From Hepsetus odoe (taxonomy: Eukaryota > Chordata > Actinopteri > Characiformes > Hepsetidae), in assembly GCA_017165825.1 (NCBI GenBank), contig CM029367.1:18698352-18762351 (forward strand): a DNA stretch of 64,000 bases, in the 5' to 3' direction. A model generated the notes under the pieces. The model did no database searches, had not been told where the DNA came from, and worked only from the letters and a program-made list of their open reading frames with translations. The position numbers were made by a program, and so were the translations under genes. How positions within the stretch are numbered: the stretch's first letter is position 1; each line of letters begins with the position of its first letter. Positions 11,162 through 26,105 of this stretch are shown piece by piece.

Positions 11162-13452
11162 GATCACCAGTATTAATGTTTAAAGAATTAACATGCAATC
11201 AAAATGTTTTTTTCTTGGGAGTGAATTGGGAAGTTGTTACATTTATGTATTTAGTTTACAGAGGAAAACAACTGTGAAGCTGGCTCTCAGCCAGCCATAT
11301 AAAATCTTCCTATTTTCACTGAGCTTATATGCAGTAATTGGAATCCCTGAAAGTATGACAGAATTGGAAAAAAAATTGCAACAATAAGGTGACACAAATA
11401 AGGAGGTTAACATAATAAAATTTCAAAAAACAATGTCTTATAGGTAAATATATTGATAGTTTGCTCACTGTAGACAGTTGTGTAAAATCTCTATGTAGTA
11501 TGCTTGAATGAATCACATCACAAGGAAGACACTACTCCATGGTCACACAAATACGTTGATTAATAACAGGCTCACTAAGCCTAATGTTATCCTGCGACGG
11601 ACTATCTACAGCACCAGATCAAACCTCATTCCCCACTGTAAGTAAGCTCCATCCGAACCAGATGTACCATGAAAGATCAAGTATTAGCAGAAACATTTCA
11701 GTCTCAACAACAGTCTTAGAATTATTTCACTGAACAAGAAGGGTTATTTCACTGAGCATACTGGTGATGCTGAATGGTGAGTGGTTGTAACCCTTCTTTA
11801 TATAGTCACTGTGAATCTTAGATGCTTTATGGCTTTTTGCAGTAAAATATTTCTTCCCAATTCTTTAATCTACTCAATTTTCCAAATAAGACAGGAATAA
11901 CAGTATTTTTACACCAGCAAGATAGTTCCCTAGTAAACTATAAAGCAATGAGGGGATGGATGAAGACTGCACATTACTGTATGTAGGTGAGAAACTGAAT
12001 CATTAGCCTGTCTTTCACTCTCATTCCTCTAATCTGACCAATTATTCATTCTCACCTCATTTAAAGAAATGACACCCTGACCACAACTTTTGTTTAATTC
12101 CCAGGAGGTTAATCAAACACACATATAAACCTCCACACACTATGCACATCCTAGATCTTTGGAATCAGGCACAATGTAAAGCTGGAGCTACATATGATCA
12201 GGGCCTCTCACTGGGCCCTGGAGAGCACCTTAAAAGGGAATATTGAGGCTAACTCACAGGTTTACATTTCCATTAAGGCGAAGCCAAAGCAGAGGAAATG
12301 TTTTGGTTCCGACTGCTCTCTCTTACTGCTCCTGCAGGAGGACACTGTAGTCTAAATAACTTTAGGCTGAGGTATTGGAACATGCTGCATATACTGTTGC
12401 TATGGTTTCAGCTATAGTAGTTCTTTCTGCAGCCTTTGTGAAAAAAAAGAAAAGAAATGAACAGGTAACGCATGCCTTGTGCCAAAAATAGAACATCCAT
12501 GAATAACTAATGAAAATCTGGCTGACACACTGACAAACAGTAACACACAAGCACAAGCCATGCACAGCCTTTTGCACTGCACTGTGCACTAAACCCTGTT
12601 TTAGGCCCTTTTGGGAAAAACAGGCACAATGGAAGCAAATGAATGGCAGTCTGGGGCCCCCAAAAGAGGTAATCATCATAATGACATTTAACTTCACGCC
12701 TTGGATACACAGACAGAGTGTCCTGTTGTGATCCCAGGATGTTCTGCATGGATTTTCCTCTGGCGGTTTGTGGCTCACTGAGCCTCTACATGTCTGTTTC
12801 TGATTAATCCGATATGATTACTTCAATATTTTCATTCTGCATGAATGAACTCAACAGTTACACCGCTCTAGAATGGAGAAAGAACATAGAATGGCCTTAC
12901 TTGTGCAGAAAGTCTCTCGACCATCATATTACGTTAAATATTAGAAACAAATTGTCTGTAAAAGACCAACCTTAGACATCAGTTATTCTTTTGAAGTTAA
13001 GGTTAAAATGCACCCTGAATTCTCATCCACACCCTCACTACCTACAGAGCCGGACACACAGGCAACATCTGCAAGTTTAGTAGGTGATTTAACTGACTGT
13101 CAGTGATTTAAACTACATTTGAAGTGACAGCAAAACACCGTTCCTTGTCTTTGACATGGCATGTAATAGACGTATATTGACTGAACACAGAGAAAGAGCT
13201 TTTGTCCGAGACCTGTGAGCAGACAAAATGATATGGCCAGCTCTATGAAACCATCTGCTGGAATACAGAATTTTTGTTCCTCAAGGCAGATGTGTCCCAA
13301 TCTTGTTCTTGGAGCTAGAGAAAAGCAACACATGCAGATGTCAGTGACAAAGGTTAAATATTTTGCTTTAATCAGCAGTCCTATATGCAAACACTTCTTG
13401 AATAAAGATTTACTAGTATTATTGTATTATTGGTTTGTAACAAATAATAATA
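11162..13452. other. non-coding intergenic DNA
   Basis: No gene is recognised. The 138-residue minus frame at 12362-12778 lacks any familiar domain. A short direct repeat TTATTTCACTGA occurs at about 11723 and 11746. Confidence 0.6.
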
Positions 13453-13656
13453 GGGTGGCGGTGGTTTAGTGGTACTTGCCTATGGCTCAAGAGGTCCAAG
13501 GTTCGAATCCCACCTCTAGTACTACCACCACTGGGTCCCTGAGCAAGACCCTGAGCTGCTCCAGGGGGACTGTCCCTGTAATTAGGACATGGAAGTCACT
13601 CTGGATAAGAGCATCTGCTAAATGCCGTAAATGTAAATGTAAATGTAAATGTAAAT
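13453..13656 (+). repeat. tRNA-derived SINE, family A
   Basis: Head GGGTGGCGGTGGTTTAGTGG, B box GGTTCGAATCCC, tail TCTGGATAAGAGCATCTGC, ending in four ATGTAA units. Compared with the copy at 472 it has short internal deletions. Confidence 0.9.
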
Positions 13657-14490
13657 AACTAAACCTTTGAACAAAATCAGCTTAAAGCAAACTAAATATG
13701 CTTTGCAGATCATTACAAATAATAACTGGTAAACAACCATTTAAACTGCAGAAAAACTCTGCATTAGAAGCCTCTCAAAAATATATATCACTATGTCATG
13801 ATGTGTAAAGTGAAAAAAACTGTACATAAACATGTATGATTAGTTAATACAGGGACCTTATTTGTTTAAGCCCTGTAATATATTTTAAGCACAGAGCTTT
13901 CTGAGTGTCTGCAAGAATGCTTACTCTGTGCCTTAACCACTAGTGGTCTTGCCTCTGGGAGAAAAATCATTCTGTCACAAGAATCTGGCCAAACTCTTCA
14001 CATTATGATCTGTCACTTGGCTCAGGAGATGCTTCTAGCAGCCAGTGCAATCCATGCTCCTTTCAGATTATGAAATCAGAAGGTTGTCAAGATGCTGCAA
14101 GAAAAATGGCACTTTTCTATCGCAATGAAAGAGCTCCTTGAGGTGGAACGTCATAACAGCAAGAGCCTTTTGTGTATTAGGAAAGGTCACTATTGAGTAT
14201 GTGTTATTTGCTATTTTGGATGGCTAAAATTAGCTATCCTCTCATTTCATCAAAGACCCGAGCACTGACTATTTGTGTCTGCTTTCGTTCAGAGATAAAA
14301 CTGTATAAAAGGTGTACTTTATGAGGCTTCCAAAAATAACTTTGAAACATGTTAGCCAAAAAAAAAAAAACTCTTGAAGAAAATCTCTTGAATTCTCACT
14401 ATGATAGAAACCGATGAGGTAGAGAATGTTTTTGAACAGCAATAATTCATGCAGAAAGTAAAAAAAATATATATATTTTATATATATATA

Positions 14491-15006
14491 CAGTACTGTG
14501 AAAAAGGGAGGTGTGAAAAAATGCAAAGAATGTTTTATGAAAAACAAATAATGATTGCTTATTTTTATCAATTTACAAAATGCAAAGTGATCAAACAAAA
14601 GAAAAATCTAAATCAAATCAATATTTGGTGTTACTACCTTCTTATTGGTACACTTGCACAAAGTCAGGGATTGTGTAGGATTATAGTCGGTCTATGATCA
14701 ACCAATTTTACCAAACAGGTGCTGATGATCATCAATGTCACATGGAGGTTGAAACACAGTCGTGTTTGGAACAACCTACCAGCCGAGTTCCTTCAAAAAC
14801 TGTGTGCAAGTGTACCTAGAAGAACTGATGCTGTTTTGAAGGCAAAGGGTGGTCACACCAAATATTGATTTGATTTAGATTTCTCTTTTGTTCATTCACT
14901 GCATTTTGTTGCTTGACGAAAATAAATGATTAACACTTCCATTTTTGAAAGCATTCTTTGTTCATAGCATTTTTTCACACCTGCCTAAAACTTTTGCACA
15001 GTACTG
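14491..15006. mobile_element. complete mariner-type MITE with long terminal inverted repeats
   Basis: It begins CAGTACTGTG and ends CAGTACTG, is flanked by TA on both sides, and sits inside a TA microsatellite. The first and last roughly 150 bp are inverted copies of each other (shared GGTGTGAAAAAATGC, TAAATCAAATCAATATTTGG). No transposase frame is present, so it depends on a transposase supplied elsewhere. Length 516 bp. Confidence 0.88.
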
Positions 15007-15978
15007 TATATATATATATATATAAAACTAGAATACCAGGTTCGGAGTTTTTTAATTAAAGCATCCACTGGTCCCTAAATCTGAACATACAAGCAGAATG
15101 GCAAAATCATGGTTTATTTCCTGTTATCATATGGCAGGGCAGATGGACACACCCTCAGTCCAGGAACAGTGAATCTTGCTTGCCATGAAAAACCAGTGGC
15201 ATGTTTCCATCAGCCCACACAGAGCAGCATGGGTAAGAGTAACCCTGTATAGGACATGTTTCCTGATATATTAGCCAATCTGTCATTCTGCTGCTTGTCT
15301 ATTCAACATGGTGGAACCAAAAGATGACATGGCAGGGAACAAGGAGCTTCTATATTTAGAGTTTATGAAGCTATAGCTTAGGTCAAAGACAGCTGGAGGC
15401 CAGACAAATGGTTCAGCGCCTCCCAGTGGACACAGATGAATTGAAGAAGGACACTAGAACAGGAACACAGCAAGGACAGCTCAACATTAAACACTTGTGA
15501 AACAATGAAAATCATTTATCCCAGACCATCCATTTTCTTGTCTCATATATTGCTTTAGGCCCAAATAATAAGTAATACAAACGGAAATAATGCAATGATT
15601 AGGTTTCAGCATATAGGAAACAACCAAAGGCTGTATGTAGTATATGTGGTATTAAATAACAAAAGTAATCGTGTAGGATTATTCTGCCTGTTATTAATCA
15701 TTCCATAATAAACCTAAGATTTCACTGTCAGGATAAATAATCAGATACTTAATCTAAGACAGAAAACTGGACTATTAAAGGAAACTTAACACTGCTTCTG
15801 AGAGAAGAATAAAGCAAAGGCCTTTTGAGAAAATGAGATTGAGCAAACATTCAATAAATGTTACACATCGCAAAATGATGTTTGACATGGAATCTTACTT
15901 ATTAGAAGTACATATCTGTATGATCAATTCAATATGACTCAATATGACTCTGTGGCCTTTGCATGACTGTGTTCATAT

Positions 15979-16060
15979 AGTAATCATCCATAACATTAAA
16001 ACCACCTGCCAAATATTGTCCAAAATGCTACCAAAACATAAATCATGGGCTCTACAATGA
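15979..16060 (+). mobile_element. Tc1-like transposon terminal scrap
   Basis: CATCCATAACATTAAAACCA followed by CCTGCCAAATATTGT matches the terminal region of the Tc1-like family seen at 9652 and 25188. The rest is missing. Confidence 0.5.
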
Positions 16061-16111
16061 AGGTGCATTGTAGTATTTAGCACCAGTATATTAAAGTATA
16101 TATGATGTAAA

Positions 16112-17899
<1,788 letters not shown>

Positions 17900-18215
17900 C
17901 TGAACACACTGAGAAGGTTTGAGTCTCACACTGAGAAGGTCCAAGGTTCGATTCACAGATGGGTGGCTGGGATCCTTTCTGTGTTAGGTTAGCCTGCTCC
18001 CCTCCTGTCTGTATGAAATTTCTCTGGGTGCTTCGGATTCCTCCCACAGTTTAAAGACGCGCATGTCAAGTGAATTTCAGATGCTAAATTGCCCCGAGCT
18101 GTGACTGTATTCATGTAAGACAGTGTTTGTCTGTCAGCCCTGTGATGGACAGGTGACCCGTTCCAAAGTTTCTCCACCATTTTGCCCTGTGGGATAGGCT
18201 GCACTAGACTATTAT
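17900..18215 (+). repeat. tRNA-like-headed teleost repeat, family E (degenerate)
   Basis: It contains a B-box-like GGTTCGATTC, then a body seen in many fish genomes: GGGTGCTTCGGATTCCTCCC, AGATGCTAAATTGCCCC, TGTGATGGACAGGTGACCC, GGGATAGGCTGCAC. A reverse copy is at 57795-57985. CTGAGAAGGT occurs twice at its start. Confidence 0.65.
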
Positions 18216-18371
18216 AGACTTTTATTATAGTTCTGTTAGCTTAAAATCACAGATTTTATGTTATGAAATAACATTACTGGATTTTGACTCAACAAGAAAC
18301 TATGAAATTAACAGTTTAGTCAGTTGTTTTAGAACCTTTTTGCCATTTTCTTCCACCATCTTGACCATCTT

Positions 18372-18620
18372 GGGGCAGTGGTGACCTAGTGGCTAGGGAC
18401 TAGGTGCCAGGATCGGAATATCGGTTCAAATCCCAGACCTGTAGGTTGCCCTGACGTACTCTTGAGCAAGGTACCGTCCCCTTTACTGCTCCCCAGGCTC
18501 TTAAAATAGCTGCCCTCTGCTGCATGGTGAGTATGGGTGAAAGGCAGAGGTTACAATTTGTTGTGGTTCACTGTGTACTGTGCTGTGCTTCACAATGACA
18601 AATAATCACTTTCACTTCAC
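18372..18620 (+). repeat. tRNA-derived SINE, family C
   Basis: Head GGGGCAGTGGTGACCTAGTG, then CTTGAGCAAGGTACCGTCCC, TGTTGTGGTTCACTGTGTAC and the tail CACAATGACAAATAATCACT. It is the same family as 63150-63395 and, reversed, 59309-59504 and 61751-61886. Confidence 0.85.
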
Positions 18621-21600
18621 TCTATTATAATTCAGTTTCTGTTGGAGACTCAATTTAGCGAAGTCAATTTAGCTTAAATTTACAAATGAATTTTATTTAG
18701 CATTATTATACACCAATACTTCTACAACCACAAACAACTAGATACTTTACTGTTAAAAGTAACTCAAGAAACACAAGAAAATTATGCATAATTATGCATA
18801 AATTATGCATAACTCACATTATTATTTTAATATATTAATATAGGCCATTAAAACAGCAATACCAATGTAATTCAAATGGAATTTAAACCTGCAATACCAA
18901 TGTTGTTTACAAATGACTCCCATGCAGTCATTCACAAGTGTTAAACAGCAGTATGTTCTATGTTTGAGATTATGTCATTCACAGTAAGGTGTCAGTATTG
19001 GCAGCATGTTTTGAGAACCAACCCTTTGAGAGAACCACCAATCATCACACATATAAATTACTTTTACACTACCAGTGAAACCCAGCATAGATGATACCCA
19101 AACTTACACTGTAAAATCCTGTTGACAAGTAAGCTTTACACAGATAAAACTGCCACGGCAGGCAGCAGAACAGAATGAACATAAGCACATATGCAATTCT
19201 GATGGTGGGCAATGAGAAGTTGAGAGAAAAGTTTGTTTGTTTTTGTTTTTTTATAGCAAGTTTGCAACTTTCAGCGCAGTGTGGTAATCTTACTTAAAAT
19301 ATATCTAGAAGACCTTGGGATTATTGGATGAGTCGAATCAGCAAAGCTATTCTGGACACTGCCTTCTAAGACCAGACATGAACAATTCTGTTCTGAAACC
19401 TTTCTCCCTGTTGGCACAGGGCTTCTGGCAAAAATATGGTAAAGACCCATAAATTAGCAAATACCCAGTTTTCAGAATCCATCTGTTCTAACATGTGTTC
19501 GAGGGGCCATTTCTAGAAGTGGGCAATTTCTTTAAATGAAGAAAAGAAAAAAAATAAGAAAAGGAAGAAAGAAAGAGAAAAAAAGAAAGGAAAGAAAAAA
19601 ATGATCAGGCTGCTTTGTACCTCACTGTACACAGTTGCAATCAGGAGGGGCATGTATGTTTACCACCAGCCTCTTGAAAGTGAATTTCCTTGCACACATA
19701 GTTGCAGTGATTGGTATGAGTGACTTGTAAATGCAAGTGAGGGACTCTGTGCATGTGTATGAGTGTTCTTTATGTAACAGGATAACGTCTTTCTCATTGA
19801 AAAAAATCATGTTGCTCTGGGACATAACAAGTAAAGAGCACGCCCCATCCTGCCTGTCTTTTAACTTACAAAGTTTCACATATTAAAATGAAATTGCCAA
19901 TAAAAGAGGTTTTATGAGTTTCTGAGTGCAGCGCAAGCCCTGAGTGGGATCATGTTCTGCTCTCAGAGCAGAGCCGATCTTAACCAGGCTTAATATCCAA
20001 TCAAATCTGCAACTCAGGAAATGAAAGAAAATGACAGATCTGATTGTGAGCACTAGCACATCCTGGACTGGGATCAAGAGAAAAGGCAACTGCTGTCAAC
20101 AGGATGGCCCTGCATTTGCATACATGCAGTGGATCCACTCAGTGTGTGTCAATACCTCTGGTGTCTCTGCTCTTGAAACAGAGGAAAATGTGGAGAGAAG
20201 CATATGTATTTTCCTGGTTATTCACAAAGCATATTACATGATAATTTTGTGAATTCTGTAAGTCTGAATTGAGTTTACATTTGGCATCAGCAGAATCAAG
20301 TATGGACTTCTGTGAAAAAGTATCATCTTAATAAAAACCTAATTTCTATTTCAGTTATAGGACTGACTGAATGTTTAGTCTAATAATTCATACAAAGTCT
20401 TTAGCTACTTGCTGCTGGTTTACACACATTGATGTCAAGAATATGTTTCCCATTTGTCTTATATAGACCTTTTTCAACAGTGACAATATGCAATGAGTAC
20501 AGGCTGTAAAGGCCAGTTTATTAGCCTTTGCTGAACGATGATTGGAGTGGATATAGGAAGCAGTGAGCTGCAAAGACATGAAAACGTGTTTTCATACACC
20601 CAACAAGCACATTCCACACAGGAAGGACCTGCTGGACCAAAGCAGATCCTTCTTGCCTCTCCAGTCTGCTGCTCCCCAGCTGTAACATGGCAGATGATTT
20701 ACATTACAATCAAGATATTACATGCTCTGATTCAGAACAAAATCACCTTGGTTATGTAAGCACATAAAAATGTAAAAACCAGAGTCATTTCTTTCACATT
20801 TCTACAAACATATCATCACAAAACAAAACCTGTTAAAAGGATTACAATCAACCATTTAATAAACGTATAAACGTCACTGGAGGTTGTCTGTACATCGGGA
20901 TCCGTGAGCGTTTTTCTCTGCTCCCTAAATTAGCTTTTTTATTGAATGCGGTACTGCAATGTAGCGACTCAACATTTCACAAGCATCTCCCCACACGTCA
21001 TTATTGGATTTGTGGTGTTTCAGCACTCATCTTAAAGGAATTCTTGCTTTTTTAAAGTTTGATGTCAGATCTTCTAAAGTTTCCAAAGTAATTCTGGAAT
21101 TTGCCAGTCACGTTTGAGTGCATTGAGAGTCTGCAGTGACATTTCCAAAACAAAACCACTGATAGGGATTTTAGGATGACTGATTAAGTCCTCCTTTGGC
21201 TCTTTTTGACCACCATGAAAAAAATGACAAGAAAAAATGTGATAATGACTATGATGTGTGCTGAAATAGCTATTAGCCTTTTTTCACGCTGAACAAATAG
21301 TCTAAATCTGCACGACATTGAACATTACAGTCTGCTCTGCCTGTCCTTCAAAATAAATGTACCTTTTTGTGAAATGGTTCACAAAATGTATACAGATTGT
21401 TTATTTTAGAAATATATTTAAAATGTATTTTTGGACTCAGCAAAACATAACATATACCAGATGATCAGAGAAAGCCCTGTTCTGTTTAAAGAAATAACAT
21501 TACACATAATTTAATGATGGAACTAATGAATCATTTTCTAAAGATAATATTTTTCTACTTGCGAAGAGCAGATATTTTAGTTCAGAGGTTGTGCTTCTGT

Positions 21601-22380
21601 CTCTGCACAGCTACCCTCACACTAACAACACCCAGCAAAAGTGTAATCCATGCTGGAAGGAATCAGTGTGAGCATGATAAAAGTCATCAAGTCAAAACTG
21701 AACAATAAAATGTAACGGTAATGTAAGTAGATGTAAGTATAACATGACCAGGACAGAAAAAGTTTTAACATAAGTTAAGCATTGTTGCAAAATTAATTAT
21801 AGTAGATAATTTTAGAACGGCTTAGTTTACCTTGTTGTGCCTTTGTGGCCTACCTGATTGACAACAGATTTCCTGTTAATTCACTGAGTAAACATTCAAG
21901 TTACATATTCCATACGTCTTCATTTTCCAGACAAAAGTAAGATATTATCAGATATGCCTGAAATCAAGCTATTTTAGATCTCTGCGATAACAATATAAGA
22001 CCCTCGGGCTGAAAATAGGTCAAACTGACACTGCAAATAAACTACAGCCTGACATGCCATATTACTGACACAATATCCAAACCTCTTCATTTATTTATCT
22101 TTCGGCACAATTTCAGTTCAGATTTCGTCACAATTCTTAAATCTTTTTTTTTTTCTTTAGGAAAAAGGAACCCAGGATGAAAAAAGTATAAGATGCCCTT
22201 CTGAGGCCTGCTTATTATATTTGTTTTGAGTTCATTCATCATAAAGAGCTATTTTTACATCTCTCCTCTTATGTACCCTTAGGATTGGAATGTGTAAATG
22301 TTCTGATTGGTTGCTTTGTGCTTTCGTTAAAATGTACCATAACAGCTACAATGTTAATGGACGGGAAACTGCTTTTGTGT
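18621..22380. other. non-coding intergenic DNA
   Basis: No gene is seen. Notable are three tandem ATTATGCATA-type palindromes at 18779-18812 and a purine-rich GAAA tract at 19538-19600. Confidence 0.6.
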
Positions 22381-22640
22381 GGGGCAGGGTGGTCTAGTGG
22401 TTAGAGACTAGGTCCTATGATAGGAAGGCTGTAGGTTTGAGCCCCTGACCTTAAAGTTACCCTGTGGTGCCCTAGAGCAAGGAACCATCCCCCAACACTT
22501 CCCCACAGAGGGCTAGCATTGCAACCCTATTCCTGCTTCTGGTGGGTGTGTTCACGTCAGGTGTATCTGGGTGGGTTAAATGCAGAGGATAAATTCTCTG
22601 TTCATGGTGTGTGTGTGTCAGCACAAGGCATTTCCTTTCA
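22381..22640 (+). repeat. tRNA-derived SINE, family D
   Basis: Head GGGGCAGGGTGGTCTAGTGG, B box TAGGTTTGAGCCCC, then a body with AACCATCCCCCAACAC and GGGTTAAATGCAGAGG. The head and part of the body are shared with family C, but the 3' portion differs. Confidence 0.8.
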
Positions 22641-24802
22641 TTTATTCTATTTTCTTACTGATTGTCCACATATCTGCACTGCATAGACTGGAGAACACTG
22701 TGCTGAAGCTTTAACCATGTTAAGAAACTTCATCAAAATCTTTAATTTCGGAAAAAGCAATGTGGTTTTTCATGAATAATCGCTAAAGTAAGTTCTAAAA
22801 TGCAGGAAATTCTTTTTTTAATGTTCAATATTGTCATAGGTCTGCTAAAAAGTGAGCATGTGTCTGTAACTCGCTTGCCAAAGAGTAGTGTTCTCATTCT
22901 TCTGCTGCTTTTGGAGACACTTGCATTTTGAAAAGGAAAAAGGTCTTTAAAAGATCTGCCTCATACACATTCACCAAGAAATTTACTAGAATACTTCCTG
23001 GAGAAGAAAAAGACTGCAGGTGGACCACCTGGCTGTTTCAGCAAAGTCAGAGGAAAAACTGGAGAGCTTCTATTTTTTTCATCAATAAGCTCTTCTGTCT
23101 TTAGTACATGTCTTGAGAAAAGGGCTTATTAGAGCCATTATCAAGGTTTGGTGCAGGTCCAGCTCCCTGCTGGTTTTCAAGAAAAGCTGCAATGAACTCT
23201 GGTCTCAATTCATTCCTCCTCAGTGTGCTCTGACCTCTGCAGACATGACTGCGCGGCAGCTGTGACTGATAAAACTGTACTGTAAAATCACCCTCAGTAA
23301 TTACACAATTGGGTTTATATATTGATGCTAAGGAGTGCAGCAGCTGACTCCGTTCCATACCTTGAACCATTTTTAAATGTTATGACTGAATAAACTTTAT
23401 GGAGTTGGCTTACTAATATATAGGTGATGTCACATTCAAAGCCTGCCTACTGATCACTGGAGGATTAAAAAAAGCTCCAGCAATTTTTTATGTAATCTGT
23501 GCCTGCAACATGTATTGCATATGACTGGCTACCAAAGATCATTTCAGTACATTTCCAACATACATTCATGAAAATCTTTACTTGGAAGCCATAGGTAAGG
23601 TGGTGAACCATAAAATACAGACACAGCAGAGATTTGGTTGAAAAAAAAAAAATCCATGGAACATTCCTTTAACAGGTCTTCCAGTATTTCTCTCGCCAAC
23701 CCTCTTCACTGCAACTCCATCTTGTGGTGGAGGTGGGAGATGTAGTTTGTGTCTCCTGGATCAAGCCCAATCAGGCCCTCAGAGGGGTCATGCTGAGCAC
23801 TGCATGCGAAGTTCGAGAGCAGGAGCCAAGCTGAATTTTTAACCTTACAGGCATTCCTCAACTCAGCAGCTTCCTGGCCTCTCAAACTTATGAGTGTTAA
23901 CGCCACACCTGCAGCTGTAGGATCCAGATACAGACAGAGAAAGTAGAGATCAGTAAGGTTTACATTGCTCAGTCTTTACAATGAAAAAAAGAAAGTATGC
24001 TGTATTTGTAGAGCATCCATATTTTACCTCAAGTAAGATTGTACCCTCACTTAATAACCTCACAGAACCATAAAACCTTTAATCTTGGGCAAATTATGAA
24101 CCCTTTGTATGTTTAAACACATTAAAAAAATCCAAATTCTTGGTTAAAAACTGTTCTCCAAAGAACCAAAAAGTAGAAACCATTGGTAGTTTAGTTATTT
24201 AAATATAAAACAAATGGAAAGACATAGACTCTGCTACAGTACCAGTCTCTACTCTTCTAAGAAGCTTTTGCAAAGAGTCTGGATTGCTGCTGTTGGCATC
24301 TGACTGCATTCGGTCACTGCTTAGTCACCACAGGATTGTGTGTAGCTGCTCATTCCAATATAATTTTTTTCTATAGACTATGTGTTGAAACAAACATGCC
24401 ATGAAAAAGCAGCCAAAAAGGTTAGGTAGAATAGAAAAGGTTCATTGTATTAATTTTATTTATTTAGCTTTTGCTGCAAACCTAAAACAACTAGAATGAA
24501 TAATTCCAGCATCATGGATAGAATTTTAATAACCTTGCCAAAATTTCATCACTGCAGCACAGCTTTCCTCAAGTCCACATTTTTGCATAAATTAAGCAAT
24601 TAAATGTCCTGGGGAATGATAAATAAAAACTACATTATAATTTTTTAAATAAAGAAGTGTAAAAAATCACCCATTATTCACTCCTACCATAATATTTATT
24701 CACCGTGACCATAAATATAGGGGAAAAAGTTTTATTTTAGGATTGTGTTGGATTCAGAATTTTGAGCATTTTGCTGAATTTAATATAAGTAAGAAATATT
24801 CA
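22641..24802. other. non-coding intergenic DNA
   Basis: No gene is seen. GAACC / GGTTAAAAAC-rich sequence near 24066-24182 resembles the short palindromic GGTTCTTT elements noted elsewhere in the window. Confidence 0.55.
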
Positions 24803-24942
24803 TCCCTGCGATGGGCTGGCGACCTGTCCAGGGTGTGTCCCCCGTCCTTCGCCCTGTGTGAGCTGGGATGGACTGCAGCATCCCCCCCCCCCGCGACTCC
24901 ACTTGGGACTAGCGGCAGGAAATGACTGACTGACTGACTAAA
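24803..24942 (+). repeat. SINE family B 3' part, 5'-truncated, with target-site duplication
   Basis: It begins at TCCCTGCGATGGGCTGGCGA and ends in a TGAC tandem tail. AAATATTCA is repeated exactly on either side (24794-24802 and 24943-24951). It contains an unusual run of ten C. The tRNA-like head is absent. Confidence 0.88.
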
Positions 24943-25187
24943 AAATATTCAGTCTAGCCAATCTAACATCAGATTTATCAGATGTAGATGGATGTTTCCA
25001 ATGTATAATTGCAGCCAGCTATATTACTTTCAACCTGTCTATATTACTTAACAAACAAATCTGTTTGTTACCCTGCAATCCAATGTAGAGAAATACTATT
25101 GCCCTTAATTAGTGTAAAGTTTGTCAAGATAGCTAACTACCTACCCAAAGTAAAATAGTATGGACTCTACAAGACCTCTGCATATTT

Positions 25188-26105
25188 TCTGTGGTATCTG
25201 GCACCAGGGTGTTAGTAGCAGATCCTTCAAGACCTGCAAGTTGCAAGATGGGCCTTAAACTTGTCTGTCTGGTACATCCCACAGAGACTCACTCAGATAC
25301 AGGTTTGGGGAATGTGAGGCCAATTCAACACCATGAAATCCTTGTCATGCTCCTCAAACCATTTCTGAACAGTTTTTGAGGGTGGTAGGTTACATTGTTC
25401 TGCTTTAAGGAGCCACAGCCATTAGGAAATACCATTGCCATGAAGGAATGTACATGGTCTGCAACATGTTGATGTAGGTGCAAAGCATCATCCATATGAA
25501 TGCCAGGGTTTCCAACATTAAAACAGGTTCCGATGGCATACATTCTAACTATAGTGCATCTTTGTACTCTCCCTTCCCCAAGTAAATGATACATCTGCAC
25601 CCACCCATCTTCATGCAAAAGAAAAGTAAACGATGAGGCTGCCTTCTTCTAGCACTCAGTGGTTCGGTTCTAATGCTCATTTACACATTTTAGGTACTTT
25701 CGGAGTTGGGCAGAGTAAGGACACTGACAGGTCTGCGGCTATGCAGCCCCATAACAAAAGTTCTAATACCGTTCTCTCATAGCCAGCATTAACTGTTTCA
25801 GCAATTTATACTGCAGTGGCTCTTTTTTTAATACGGGACCTGACAAGCTAGTTTTCACTCCCCACACACAGTGGTCTGGACATCCATGACCCTGTACATT
25901 GGTTGCCTTTCTTCGGGCCCTTTATATGTTCCAACCACTATACACTGGGAAAGAAAACATAGGACCTGCTGTTTTTGGGATGTTCTGTCCCATTTGTCTG
26001 GAGTTAACTCTAAATGTGAAAATTGCAGAGGTCATTCAAGAACCGACTTTTTTATTTGCAGCCTAATATTTCCCAACCCTTCAGAAGTGCCTTTGTAATG
26101 AAATT
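25188..26105 (-). mobile_element. decayed Tc1-like transposon with transposase remnants
   Basis: On the minus strand, 25618-25325 reads as a broken Tc1-type transposase: NPGIHMDDALHLHQHVADHV, then FMAMVFPNGCGSLKQNN (the usual ...DNAPCH part is corrupted), and later LFRNG. The plus strand shows the matching GGACATCCATGACCCTGTAC block towards the N-terminal side. Multiple stops make it a dead element. Confidence 0.8.

Noticed and set aside
12362..12778. A 138-residue minus-strand frame
   Set aside because: No family resemblance; Cys- and Phe-rich composition typical of random AT-rich frames.
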